DNA from: Phormidesmis sp963710175
GTDB taxonomy: Bacteria > Cyanobacteriota > Cyanobacteriia > Phormidesmidales > Phormidesmidaceae
Length of the DNA stretch: 64,000 nt
Reading direction: 5' to 3'
NCBI GenBank assembly: GCA_963710175.1
Contig: CAVPZC010000001.1
Span: 620,001-684,000 of the forward strand
Below, one piece after another: positions 35,856 to 44,808 of the stretch. The position numbers and the translations under genes are program-made. Every line of letters begins with the position of its first letter. The first letter of the stretch is position 1. The notes under the pieces are model-generated. The model saw nothing but the letters and a program-made list of their open reading frames with translations, was not told the origin of the DNA and searched no databases.

Positions 35856-38800
35856 ATGCTGCCTGAGCAACAACAGCGCATCATGGGCTATTTCATTGAG
35901 GAGGCCAAAGACCACCTCAACACAATTGAACAGGGGTTGCTCAGTCTTCAAGATACTATCGAGGATACTGAAAAGGCCAACGAGGTTTTTAGAGCTGCTC
36001 ACTCTGTCAAAGGCGGGGCCGCTATGCTGGGTTTGGAGAGTATCCAAAAGACAGCCCATCGCCTAGAGGACTACTTCAAAGTTCTTAAAGAGGCACCCGT
36101 GCAAGTAGACCGGGCAATAGAAACGATGTTTCTACGAGTCTCTGACGGTCTTAAGGATCTTTTGGAGCAGCTCGAAGGGCCTTTTGGCCTGACTCCAGAT
36201 AAGGCTCAAGAGATTATGACCGATGTGGAGCCGGTGTTTGGTCAGATAGAAGCGCGTCTGAACACGCTCATAGAAGAGGCCAGCGAAGAGATCGGTGAAG
36301 CGGACGGTGCTTCGGTCTATGTCGGTATGGAATCTGCTGGCACCTCTCCTGATGATTTCAGCGATCGCTTTCAGCGAGAGGTCGCTCTATTGCTACGTCA
36401 GATGCTTACCGCCTTTAAGCAGCCTGACACGGCGGAATCTAGAAAAAATCTGCAAGATATCTGCGTTCAGCTGTCTTCTATCGGTGAGCAGTTTGAACTA
36501 TCCGCCTGGTGCGACTTGATCGAGACGGCGCGCATCGTCGCGGCTAGCTTGGATAACGACTATCGTACGCTAGCTCCTATTTTAATCACAGAAATTAAAA
36601 AATCTCAAGATCTGGTGCTTTCAGGACGGGCCTCTGAAATATTTGTCTCTGACCCAATGCAGTCTTTGCTACCGGAAGATACTCTATTTTCTGCTGGGTT
36701 AAATGCTGCTGGGTTAAATGCTGCTGCCTTAGAAGATACTTATCTGGGCAACGGTCATGCTGGTGATGAGCTAGATAGTCTAGGCTTTGACATAGCGGAT
36801 GCCGGTAACGCTGAGGAGATCGCACAAGGTTTAGAAGCGCTCTCTTTGAACGCAGATATGCCGATGGCTCTGCCAGGTTCAGATGAAGAGTCGGCTGATT
36901 TGCCTTTAGAAGCAGATGACGATCTAGCCGGGTTGTTTGAAAGCGATGCGGAAGCAGATCTGTTTGGCAGTGATCTGGAAGAAGATGCTAAAAATCTATC
37001 AGAGAACGAGCTAGAAGAGTCAGCGCCTTACGCGGCGGCGATCGCACCCGAAGCCGACCCTGCTGTAGACGAAATTGGTCGACTGACCTTAGACCTGGAG
37101 TTTGATGAAATTCCATTTGAACTCTCTACGCTCAACCGTCATTTAGATGGCGACGAAAAAGCTGATGAGTCGCTAGATGCTCTGCTCGCAACCGTAAACG
37201 TGACCGGGCCAGATGTTGGTACAGAAGAGCTTAACAGCCTAGCCGATCTGTTTGATGGCGATCTAGACAAACTCGACAATACTTTGGGCGGCCACCCCTT
37301 CGTCTCAGAAGAGATGCAGCTACATCCTGAGAATATTGATCGAGCTGTAGAAGACGACATAACAGATTTGCTAGCAGACGATGCGACTGACGATACCTCT
37401 CAAGAAATAGCTACTGCTGACGGATTAGAAGATGATCTCTTTGGCGGCACGCTAACAGGTGGAGAGTTTGCGACAGTCGATGAGAGCGATTTGGCCGACT
37501 CTGCTTTAGATGCTCCGCCTCTGGATGTTTCGCCTCTAAATGTCCCGTCTGATATATCTGCTGATATAGCAGCGCTGTCTGAAGATGTATGGGCTGACGA
37601 TGACCTGCCAGGCGCTGGCGGTCTACCTGAGCCGGCTGCTTTAACCAGTACGATTCCTGCTGATCTTGAGGATCGGCCAGATTTAGACTTTCCAGAATTG
37701 GAGCGGCCCGATCTCTCCGAACTAATGCTAAATGAGCCTCTAGAAGAGCATCCCGAATCGGGGATAGAGACACTGAGTAGTGGGTCAATAGATAGTAATG
37801 GCAGCGCTTTGGAGGAAACCTCAGCGGCTGCTCACGTAGCAGAGACTGCTCAACCTGGGCCTATCAGCGCTAGTTTCTCAAGGCGAGCTGCTGCTGTTTC
37901 TCGTCGAATCGGGTCTGAATTTTATCCGTTGACCGAGGCGGCTTTGCAGCAAGCGGAACAAGCTATTGACAGCTTTTTCTTAGATGACCCGGTAAGCGAG
38001 CCTGGAAAACGCTCAGAGGAGGCTGATCCGGCCTTAGCTTCCTCAGTCCTAGACCTATCGGCGAACTCACCGTCAGAAGAGCCATCAGAAAAACTATCAG
38101 AAGAGTCAGAGGAACAACTCTCCGACGGCCCCTGGGGAGAGCTTTCTATAGATGATTCTCTCTCAGACTCAACGCCTCAGACTGCAAGCGAGCCAGCTAG
38201 CTTTGACTTTTCCTTTGAAGAGACAGCGATCGCCAGTGAGGTCGCTGATGATATAGATGCCGATCAATCGAGTTTTGATTTGGATGAGCTGCTAGAAGCC
38301 GCTGAGGAAAATGAGGATGGGCATGAGCTCAACACTATTTCTGCTATTACAAGCGACACTGTCGCAAACGACGATGACCTAACAGATGACCTGTGGGAAG
38401 ATTTGGCGGCTCTCTCAGACGTTGCTGAGAAAAATGTCTCAACAGAAGATGACTTAGATTTGATGGCTGTTACGGATGAAACGGTTGATGATGACTCGCT
38501 AGATCTAGATGCTTTATTCGCGAGCGATCGCTCAGATGCCTCAGATGACCCAGCAGACTCGCTCACAGAGGAAGCCCTTCATACTCCCTCAGAGGACACT
38601 CCTTTAGATGACCTCTCGGACGGAGCGATGGATGAAGCCGATGACGAATTGACTTACTTTTCGGCAGCGATAGACGACGCGGTGACTGACTCAGAGACTG
38701 ATGACTCAGAGATTGATGACTCAGAGACTGATGATTTAGATGACTCAGAGACTGACGATCTATCGGATTTTGATCTTTTAGGAGATGATCTTTCAGAGGA

Positions 38801-41069
38801 TAGCGTAGAGGAGGTGGCTTCAGAGGAGGCAGACGACAGCCTGAATGATCTAGAGCCGCTGCTACTCGATAACGGTGCAGACGATAGCGCAGATGTCAGC
38901 ATAGAAGATAAGAGTGTTGATGCTGACAGTTCTCCTACTATTGATCTTCCGCCTGCCGGAGATGCTGAAGAGACAGTGTTGGGAATTGCTGCCTCTGGAG
39001 ATGCTGAAGATTTTGGAGATTTGGAGCGACTGCTGGAAGAAGGTGCTGATAAGGGGCCTGTACCTATGCCGTCACGCCTGATGCCGCCACGCCTGATGCC
39101 GCCGCGTCCGACTAGGCGGAGCGGCGGTCTGCGCGAGCAGAATATGCGGGTGTCTGTTAACCATTTAGATAACCTGAGCAACTTGGTGGGCGAGCTAGTG
39201 GTGAGCCGCAATACGCTAGAACGCGACCAAGAGCGGCTGCGTCAGTTTCTCGACAATTTGCTGTTTCAGGTACAGCAGCTGAACGATGTTGGCCAGCGGA
39301 TACGCGATCTGTATGAGCGATCGCTGCTGGAAAGCTCTTTGCTGTCAAACCGCCGCGCCCACTCATCTCTAAACAACGGTAAAGAGCCCCCTGCGGAGGC
39401 AAGTCACGCCACAGGGGCCACCTTTGACGCGCTAGAAATGGATCGGTTCACCGGGTTCCATACGCTCTCGCAAGAGATGATTGAGCTGATTGTCAGAGTG
39501 CGAGAGTCTGCTTCAGACATCGGCTATACGGTCGAATCTTCTGACCAGGTCACCCGTCAGTTTCGGCAGATTACTACCCAGCTGCAAGAAGGGCTAAATA
39601 CAGCGCGGATGGTGGCCTTTTCTCAGGCTGCCGACCGGTTGCCCCGAGCGGTGCGTGACATTTCGCTCAAGTGCGGCAAGGAAGCCCAGTTGGTAGTTGA
39701 AGGTCAAGACACGCTGATCGATAAGATGATCGTAGAGAATCTGTACGATCCGCTCACGCACCTGGTAAACAACGCCATTACTCACGGCATTGAGATCCCA
39801 GCGGAGAGAACAACTGCCGGTAAATCGGCTGAGGGATTGATTACCGTGCGGGCCTTCTATCAGGGTAACCAGACGGTTATCTATGTCGCTGACGACGGCG
39901 GTGGCATCGATACCGAACTGGTTAAGCGCAAGGCGATTGAGCAAAAATTGATCGGTTCAGAAGCAGCGGCGGCTCTCTCAGACATAGAGACTTACGAGCT
40001 GCTATTTCACCCCGGCTTTAGCACTCGTGATCAGGCCGATGACTTTGCTGGGCGCGGCGTAGGAATGGATGTCGTACGGACTTCTTTGGCTGAAATTCGG
40101 GGCAGTATCACCATTGATTCTGAGACGGGCAAAGGCACTAGCTTTACCATTCGTCTGCCGCTGACTTTGAGTATTTCCAAGGCGCTGAGCTGCGTGAGTA
40201 ACCAGGCCCGGATCGCCTTCCCGATGGACGGGGTGGAAGACATGCTGGATGTGCCGCGCGATCGCATCATCAAAAACGATCAAGACCAAGACTGCGTACG
40301 CTGGCGCGATACGCTGCTGCCTTTTCAACCCGTGACTGATCTACTGAAGTTTAACCGTACTTTGGGTCGGGGCCGGGTATATGGCGGCGGTCAAGACGAA
40401 GATGTGCTCTCGATCATTGTGCTCAGAAATGCCAATACCTTCGTGGCTGTGCAAGTCGACCAGGTGATCGGTGAGCAAGAGATTGTGATCAAGCAGCTCG
40501 AAGGCCCGGTACCTAAGCCCTTGGGCATTGCTGGCGCTACGGTACTAGGCGATGGCCGAGTGATGCCAATTGCCGACGTGCTAGAACTCATTGACATTGC
40601 TATGGGCCGCATTCGCCGCGAACCCGCTTCGCTGATGTGGGCTCAAGACGTGGTTGAGCCGCCAGTAAAGAGCGATCCGACCGTGCTGATTGTGGATGAC
40701 TCCATCACCGTGCGCGAACTGCTCTCCATGAGCTTTAACAAAATTGGCTACCGGGTAGAGCAGGCCCGCGACGGTCAAGAAGCCTGGGATAAGCTGCGCT
40801 CAGGTTTGCCTTGTGACCTGGTGTTCTGCGATATTGAAATGCCGCGCATGGACGGCCTAGAGCTGCTCTCTCGGCTGCAAAAAGACAGCCAGCTAAAGCG
40901 CATACCGATCGCCATGCTGACCTCTCGCGGCGCTGACCGTCACCGCCAGATGGCGGTAGATTTGGGCGCTAGCGGCTATTTTACTAAGCCCTACCTGGAA
41001 GAAGCGCTGCTAGATGCGGCGCAGCGAATGCTCAATGGAGAGACGCTGGCTAAGGGGCGTGGCGGTTAA
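35856..41069 (+). CDS. hmpE: hybrid CheA histidine kinase with giant acidic linker (HmpE/PilL)
   Basis: 1737 residues. HPt at 1-110 with the phospho-acceptor His49 in AAHSVKGGAAMLG. A second, degenerate HPt-like helical stretch follows at about 165-260. Residues about 280-1070 form an acidic Asp/Glu/Ser/Leu-rich low-complexity linker with internal repeats. From about 1095 come the P3 dimerisation domain (VNHLDNLSNLVGELVVSRN), the HATPase with HLVNNAITHGIE and GRGVGMDVVRTS, a CheW-like P5 domain, and a C-terminal receiver with phospho-acceptor Asp1659 in LVFCDIEMPRMDG. It is the central kinase of the pilus-motility pathway. Typical CheA length is 650-900, so the linker explains the excess. Confidence 0.92.
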   Translation: MLPEQQQRIMGYFIEEAKDHLNTIEQGLLSLQDTIEDTEKANEVFRAAHSVKGGAAMLGLESIQKTAHRLEDYFKVLKEAPVQVDRAIETMFLRVSDGLKDLLEQLEGPFGLTPDKAQEIMTDVEPVFGQIEARLNTLIEEASEEIGEADGASVYVGMESAGTSPDDFSDRFQREVALLLRQMLTAFKQPDTAESRKNLQDICVQLSSIGEQFELSAWCDLIETARIVAASLDNDYRTLAPILITEIKKSQDLVLSGRASEIFVSDPMQSLLPEDTLFSAGLNAAGLNAAALEDTYLGNGHAGDELDSLGFDIADAGNAEEIAQGLEALSLNADMPMALPGSDEESADLPLEADDDLAGLFESDAEADLFGSDLEEDAKNLSENELEESAPYAAAIAPEADPAVDEIGRLTLDLEFDEIPFELSTLNRHLDGDEKADESLDALLATVNVTGPDVGTEELNSLADLFDGDLDKLDNTLGGHPFVSEEMQLHPENIDRAVEDDITDLLADDATDDTSQEIATADGLEDDLFGGTLTGGEFATVDESDLADSALDAPPLDVSPLNVPSDISADIAALSEDVWADDDLPGAGGLPEPAALTSTIPADLEDRPDLDFPELERPDLSELMLNEPLEEHPESGIETLSSGSIDSNGSALEETSAAAHVAETAQPGPISASFSRRAAAVSRRIGSEFYPLTEAALQQAEQAIDSFFLDDPVSEPGKRSEEADPALASSVLDLSANSPSEEPSEKLSEESEEQLSDGPWGELSIDDSLSDSTPQTASEPASFDFSFEETAIASEVADDIDADQSSFDLDELLEAAEENEDGHELNTISAITSDTVANDDDLTDDLWEDLAALSDVAEKNVSTEDDLDLMAVTDETVDDDSLDLDALFASDRSDASDDPADSLTEEALHTPSEDTPLDDLSDGAMDEADDELTYFSAAIDDAVTDSETDDSEIDDSETDDLDDSETDDLSDFDLLGDDLSEDSVEEVASEEADDSLNDLEPLLLDNGADDSADVSIEDKSVDADSSPTIDLPPAGDAEETVLGIAASGDAEDFGDLERLLEEGADKGPVPMPSRLMPPRLMPPRPTRRSGGLREQNMRVSVNHLDNLSNLVGELVVSRNTLERDQERLRQFLDNLLFQVQQLNDVGQRIRDLYERSLLESSLLSNRRAHSSLNNGKEPPAEASHATGATFDALEMDRFTGFHTLSQEMIELIVRVRESASDIGYTVESSDQVTRQFRQITTQLQEGLNTARMVAFSQAADRLPRAVRDISLKCGKEAQLVVEGQDTLIDKMIVENLYDPLTHLVNNAITHGIEIPAERTTAGKSAEGLITVRAFYQGNQTVIYVADDGGGIDTELVKRKAIEQKLIGSEAAAALSDIETYELLFHPGFSTRDQADDFAGRGVGMDVVRTSLAEIRGSITIDSETGKGTSFTIRLPLTLSISKALSCVSNQARIAFPMDGVEDMLDVPRDRIIKNDQDQDCVRWRDTLLPFQPVTDLLKFNRTLGRGRVYGGGQDEDVLSIIVLRNANTFVAVQVDQVIGEQEIVIKQLEGPVPKPLGIAGATVLGDGRVMPIADVLELIDIAMGRIRREPASLMWAQDVVEPPVKSDPTVLIVDDSITVRELLSMSFNKIGYRVEQARDGQEAWDKLRSGLPCDLVFCDIEMPRMDGLELLSRLQKDSQLKRIPIAMLTSRGADRHRQMAVDLGASGYFTKPYLEEALLDAAQRMLNGETLAKGRGG
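36692..36726. repeat. 15-bp tandem repeat inside hmpE
   Basis: Two adjacent copies of gctgggttaaatgct plus a partial third encode AGLNAAGLNAA. In-frame duplication near the start of the acidic linker. Confidence 0.75.
38687..38759. repeat. in-frame tandem repeats coding an ETDDSE-type acidic tract in hmpE
   Basis: Units of about 15 bases related to gactcagagactgat occur about four times and encode SETDDSEIDDSETDD followed by LDDSETDD. Length variation between strains is likely. Confidence 0.75.
39073..39102. repeat. 15-bp tandem repeat inside hmpE at the linker/P3 border
   Basis: Two perfect adjacent copies of cacgcctgatgccgc encode RLMPPRLMPPR. This basic/proline block ends the acidic linker. 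Confidence 0.8.
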
Positions 41070-41130
41070 GCGCTTCTACAGGGCTTTTCTACGCTAGGAT
41101 CACAGGGATCATGTATTTCTGTGACTCACT

Positions 41131-42597
41131 ATGGTTGTTGCTGTAGCCGCTCGCAATTGGCAGCCGGTTGTCCGCGCTTTGGAAGCGGTACTAGGGGCTG
41201 ACCGGGTAATGCGGCGAAAGGAAGAGCTGCTGGTGTATGAGTGCGACGGTCTGACCAGCTACCGGCAAAGGCCCGCTGTCGTGACTTTGCCTAAAACCAC
41301 CGAAGAAGTGGCCGCTATTGTCAGGCTGTGCCATGAGCAAGACATTCCTTTTGTCACCCGAGGCGCGGGTACGGGGCTGTCGGGCGGGGCGTTGCCGATA
41401 GAGAACTGCGTGCTGATCGTCATGACCTGTATGCAGCAAATATTAGAGATTGACTACGACAATCAGCAGGTGGTGGTGCAGCCGGGTGTGATCAATAGCT
41501 GGATCACTCAGGCGGTGAGCGGGGCCGGGTTTTACTATGCGCCTGATCCTTCTAGTCAGCAGGCTTGCTCGATTGGCGGCAATGTGGCCGAAAATTCGGG
41601 AGGAGTGCACTGCCTGAAGTATGGCGTCACGACTAACCATGTGCTTGGTCTAAAGCTGATCTTGCCGGACGGCGATATTGTGACGGTAGGCGGAGCGGTA
41701 CCAGAAATGCCAGGGTACGATCTCACAGGCATTTTAGTCGGTTCGGAGGGGACGCTGGGCATTGTTACCGAAGTGACGCTGCGCATTCTCAAGTCGCCCG
41801 AGTCGGTGCAGGTGATTTTGGCAGATTTTATGAGCGTAGAGGCAGCGGGTGAAACTGTTTCGGACATCATCAGCGCGGGAATTATTCCGGCGGGTATGGA
41901 GATGATGGATAACTTTAGCCTGAATGCGGTAGAAGATGTGGTGGCGACGAACTGCTATCCGCGCGATGCGGTGGCTATTTTGCTAATAGAGATAGACGGT
42001 GCGCCTGCCGAGGTCGCGGCTAGCGCTGAGCAAATAGCGACTTTTTGCTATAAAAATGGGGCAAGGCAGCTGACTCACGCCAGCAATTTGCAGGAGAGAC
42101 TGAGGCTGTGGAAGGGACGCAAGGCAGCGTTTGCCGCGATGGGCAAGCTCAGCCCTGATTACTATGTGCAAGACGGGGTGATACCGAGAACGCGGCTGCC
42201 GGAGGTACTCAAAGAGATTGAGAACTTGGGCGCACAGCATGGCTACCGGGTGGCGAATGTTTTCCACGCGGGAGATGGTAATTTACACCCGCTGATTTTG
42301 TACAACAACAATATTCCGGGGCAGTTAGAAGAGGTGGAGGCTTTGGGAGGAGACATTTTAAAGCTGTGTGTGCGAGTGGGCGGGAGTATCTCGGGTGAGC
42401 ACGGCATTGGGGCAGACAAGCGCTGCTACATGCCAAATATGTTTAGTGAGACGGACCTGGAGACGATGCAGTGGGTGCGAGGGGCGCTGAACACAAAAGG
42501 GCTGGCGAACCCGACGAAGATTTTTCCGACACCACGCACCTGTGGGGAGTCGGCTCACGATGTGACCGGAAAATTTGCTAACTTAGAGAATTTTTAG
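41131..42597 (+). CDS. glcD: FAD-linked oxidase, glycolate dehydrogenase GlcD-like
   Basis: 488 residues. An FAD-binding domain of the PCMH type (PFVTRGAGTGLSGGALP, SIGGNVAENSGG, GSEGTLGIVTEVTLRI) is followed by the FAD-oxidase C-terminal domain (NVFHAGDGNLHPLILY and GEHGIGADKRCYM). These match the glycolate/D-lactate dehydrogenase D subunit. In a photosynthetic organism the likely role is oxidation of photorespiratory glycolate to glyoxylate. It is downstream of hmpE but 61 bases away with no link in function. Confidence 0.9.
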   Translation: MVVAVAARNWQPVVRALEAVLGADRVMRRKEELLVYECDGLTSYRQRPAVVTLPKTTEEVAAIVRLCHEQDIPFVTRGAGTGLSGGALPIENCVLIVMTCMQQILEIDYDNQQVVVQPGVINSWITQAVSGAGFYYAPDPSSQQACSIGGNVAENSGGVHCLKYGVTTNHVLGLKLILPDGDIVTVGGAVPEMPGYDLTGILVGSEGTLGIVTEVTLRILKSPESVQVILADFMSVEAAGETVSDIISAGIIPAGMEMMDNFSLNAVEDVVATNCYPRDAVAILLIEIDGAPAEVAASAEQIATFCYKNGARQLTHASNLQERLRLWKGRKAAFAAMGKLSPDYYVQDGVIPRTRLPEVLKEIENLGAQHGYRVANVFHAGDGNLHPLILYNNNIPGQLEEVEALGGDILKLCVRVGGSISGEHGIGADKRCYMPNMFSETDLETMQWVRGALNTKGLANPTKIFPTPRTCGESAHDVTGKFANLENF

Positions 42598-42637
42598 ACT
42601 GGCTTACAATGGAGTAAGCTTTGCAGAGGCGTATATT

Positions 42638-43438
42638 ATGACTTCTTCCTATCTTCGTCAATCTCTCCCTAGCACTGCCGACTTGCCCTGCTCTGACGAT
42701 ACGCCTGTGGACAATGAAGATCAGAATCTGCTGCCCAACTTGCTTTTGCTGCTGCTGACGCATCTGTGGGCGGAGCGGATGGACTGGTTTTTTGGCGTGG
42801 ATATGGCGGTGTACCACACGACGGGCGTCAGTCCCTATGTGCCTGTTGTTCCAGATGCGTTTTTGAGCTTGGGGGTGGCGCGAAAGAAAGGGGATGAGTT
42901 TCGCAGAAGCTATGCGGTATGGGAGGAGCAGGAAACTGTACCGACCTTAGCGCTCGAAATGGTTTCGCATAAGCCGGGCGGAGAGTACGACAAGAAGCTG
43001 AGTATCTATGCAAAGCTAGGGGTGCTGTACTACGTAATTTATAATCCGGAATATTGGCAGCGCGATCGCCATCAGCCTTTTGAGGTGTACAAGTTAGAAG
43101 CCGGTACTTATCGTTTGCAGATTGGTGAACCTTACTGGATGCCAGAGGTAGGGATAGGGATAGGGCGATATCAGGGCGAGGTGGGCGGTCTGTCTCGGGA
43201 GATTTTGACCTGGTATGACGAGCAGGGAAATCGGCATTTTAGCGAAGCCGAGCAAGAGCGGCTGCGGGCCGAGCAAGCAAACAGTCTGGCTCATCGGGAA
43301 CGGCTGCGGGCCGAGCAAGAGCGGCTGCGGGCCGAGCAATCAGACAGTCTGGCTCATCGGGAACGGCTGCGACGAGAACGGCTAGAGGAGATTTTGAGAG
43401 CACAGGGTATTGATCCTGGCGATTTGCCTGAAGCTTGA
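42638..43438 (+). CDS. Uma2 family (DUF820) restriction-endonuclease-fold protein
   Basis: 266 residues. Residues about 20-200 form the Uma2/DUF820 PD-(D/E)XK-like fold (EMVSHKPGGEYDKKLSIYAK, then LGVLYYVIYNPE), a family expanded in cyanobacteria without a settled function. The C-terminal 60 residues are a charged coiled coil with repeats of ERLRAEQ and SLAHRERL. GCAGAGG lies before ATG 42638. It sits next to a region of dispersed repeats, fitting the family's frequent link with variable DNA. Confidence 0.88.
   Translation: MTSSYLRQSLPSTADLPCSDDTPVDNEDQNLLPNLLLLLLTHLWAERMDWFFGVDMAVYHTTGVSPYVPVVPDAFLSLGVARKKGDEFRRSYAVWEEQETVPTLALEMVSHKPGGEYDKKLSIYAKLGVLYYVIYNPEYWQRDRHQPFEVYKLEAGTYRLQIGEPYWMPEVGIGIGRYQGEVGGLSREILTWYDEQGNRHFSEAEQERLRAEQANSLAHRERLRAEQERLRAEQSDSLAHRERLRRERLEEILRAQGIDPGDLPEA
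43253..43376. repeat. tandem repeats in the 3' end of the Uma2 gene
   Basis: The words gagcggctgcgggccgagca and agtctggctcatcgggaacg alternate two to three times, encoding ERLRAEQ and SLAHRERL repeats. In-frame expansion of a coiled coil. Confidence 0.8.
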
Positions 43439-43561
43439 GCGAGTTTTTACTCGGGCGGTGGCTGAGGGCTGAGCGCAGTCGTAGGCTTTGCCCTCTCGGA
43501 GAGTAGTCCGGCTGAGCTGTGGCTAATGCTTAGGGAGCCGCGCTCAAATAACACCCTGGTA

Positions 43562-43646
43562 GCCCTCACCCTAGCCCTCTCCCGGCGGGAGAGGGAACCG
43601 GATTCAAAGTCCCTCTCCCGCTGGGAGAGGGATTTAGGGTGAGGGC
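43562..43646. repeat. dispersed imperfect-palindrome repeat, copy A (85 bp)
   Basis: The outer arms are gccctcaccct and agggtgagggc. Inside are two small palindromes, ccctctcccggcgggagaggg and ccctctcccgctgggagaggg, around a centre reading ccggattcaaagt. The same plan recurs at 53352 and 53871. This is an extragenic palindromic element, not coding. Confidence 0.85.
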
Positions 43647-43682
43647 GACAGCGTTTCTGATCCGCTGGGACTTTATTAAGTA

Positions 43683-43764
43683 GCAGGTTCCTTATGGCAA
43701 CGCTGCGCGAACGGCTACGCTCAGCCAACGGGAGATCACTGCGCTTAGTCAGCGGGAGATGTGG
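43683..43764. repeat. short dispersed-repeat words upstream of pilA
   Basis: A segment with cgctgcgcgaacggctacgc, followed by agccaacgggagatcactgcgcttagtcagcgggagat, contains two copies of a cagc-ggga-gat word. It resembles other short cyanobacterial dispersed repeats, one of which lies in the gene at 8801. The remaining bases to pilA (about 43770-44119) show no gene and should hold its promoter and leader. Confidence 0.45.
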
Positions 43765-44119
43765 GCGAAAAACGCCTGTGCTAAGCATGTTTTTTCATTG
43801 GGGGATTAGCATCAGTTTATTTTGATGAGCAAGGGGGAATTATAGTAGTGGCTACTGATGGCATCGGTCTATTGCTGAGAATCTGGAGCGGGTACCGGAA
43901 AAGTACGGATTAATTAGCAGCTAACAGGTTGATTGTTGTGTAAATAGGCTGACTGTTCAAGATTTGTTGAAGGGCAAAGTAAGTTCGGAGCGGAAAGCAA
44001 GTCAACCACGACCCGCCCAGAAGGTTTCACTGATCTGATGCCTTTCCTGTGCAGGCGGATAGCTTAATTTCCATAAAGCATACGCAACTTACTTCACCCA
44101 CATCACGGAGACACCTTTC

Positions 44120-44680
44120 ATGAAATCTGACTTTAAAGCAAAGATGCTTCAGTATTTCTCAGCTAAGAAAAAAGGCAACGGCGGTTTCACTCTTATCGAA
44201 CTTCTGGTTGTTATCATCATCATCGGTATTCTGTCTGCTATTGCCCTGCCTTCCTTCCTCAACCAAGCCAACAAAGCTCGTCAATCTGAAGCCAAGACTT
44301 ACATCGGTTCTATGAACCGCGCTCAGCAGGCTTACTACCTGGAGACCAGCTCATTCACCACCCAGATTGGTTTACTTGGTTTGGGTGTTGCTAGCTCGAC
44401 CGATAACTATGAATACGAAATCGTCACTCCCAACAATACGAACGTAACTAGCAGAGCTAAACCCCAAGGCGGGAATACTGCTTCTGTAAAAGCCTACATT
44501 GGCGGTGTCACTGTTGGTTCAGCTCAAGGAACAGGTGAGGCGACAACCTTAGCCATTCTTTGTGAAGCAGTAGCTGCTCCGATTAACGCTGGTGCCAATG
44601 GAGCCCAAAGTATAGTTGCTACCAACCTTAGCGCTCCTGCATGTCCTACAGCGCCTGCTGCTTATAAGACAATCAAGTAA
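44120..44680 (+). CDS. pilA: type IV major pilin-like protein PilA
   Basis: 186 residues. A short basic leader (KKKGNG) precedes the prepilin peptidase site G/F in GGFTLIELLVVIIIIGILS, the hallmark of type IV pilins with Glu at position 5. A hydrophobic stem helix and a globular Thr/Asn-rich head follow, with two Cys in the C-terminal region (ILCEAVAAP and APACPTAP). It forms the pilus fibre driven by the motors that the Hmp system controls. GGAG lies 10 bases before the ATG. A strong terminator follows. Confidence 0.93.
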   Translation: MKSDFKAKMLQYFSAKKKGNGGFTLIELLVVIIIIGILSAIALPSFLNQANKARQSEAKTYIGSMNRAQQAYYLETSSFTTQIGLLGLGVASSTDNYEYEIVTPNNTNVTSRAKPQGGNTASVKAYIGGVTVGSAQGTGEATTLAILCEAVAAPINAGANGAQSIVATNLSAPACPTAPAAYKTIK

Positions 44681-44730
44681 GGTAGCTATTGCTAGCAGAT
44701 CTTGCTGGTACAAACTGTCGAAACTTTGTA

Positions 44731-44777
44731 GAGCTGTAAGCAGGTAGATAATCGACCTGCTTACAGCTCTTCTCTAT
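44731..44777 (+). terminator. intrinsic terminator-like hairpin after pilA
   Basis: A perfect 15-bp stem (gagctgtaagcaggt and acctgcttacagctc) with a 9-base loop (agataatcg) starts 50 bases after the pilA stop and is followed by ttctctatt. The T-run is weak but the stem is strong, so a terminator or 3' stabiliser is likely. Confidence 0.75.
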
Positions 44778-44808
44778 TGCATCTTTAGCTCTCCAGAATC
44801 TTATCAAG

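Noticed and set aside
38654..39211. 185-codon minus-strand open frame, Ser-rich
   Set aside because: It is the complement of the Asp/Glu-rich CheA linker; acidic codons read backwards give Ser. No start signal or family match.
43447..43788. 113-codon minus-strand frame
   Set aside because: Translated from palindromic repeat DNA (SPLSLSQRERD-like product).
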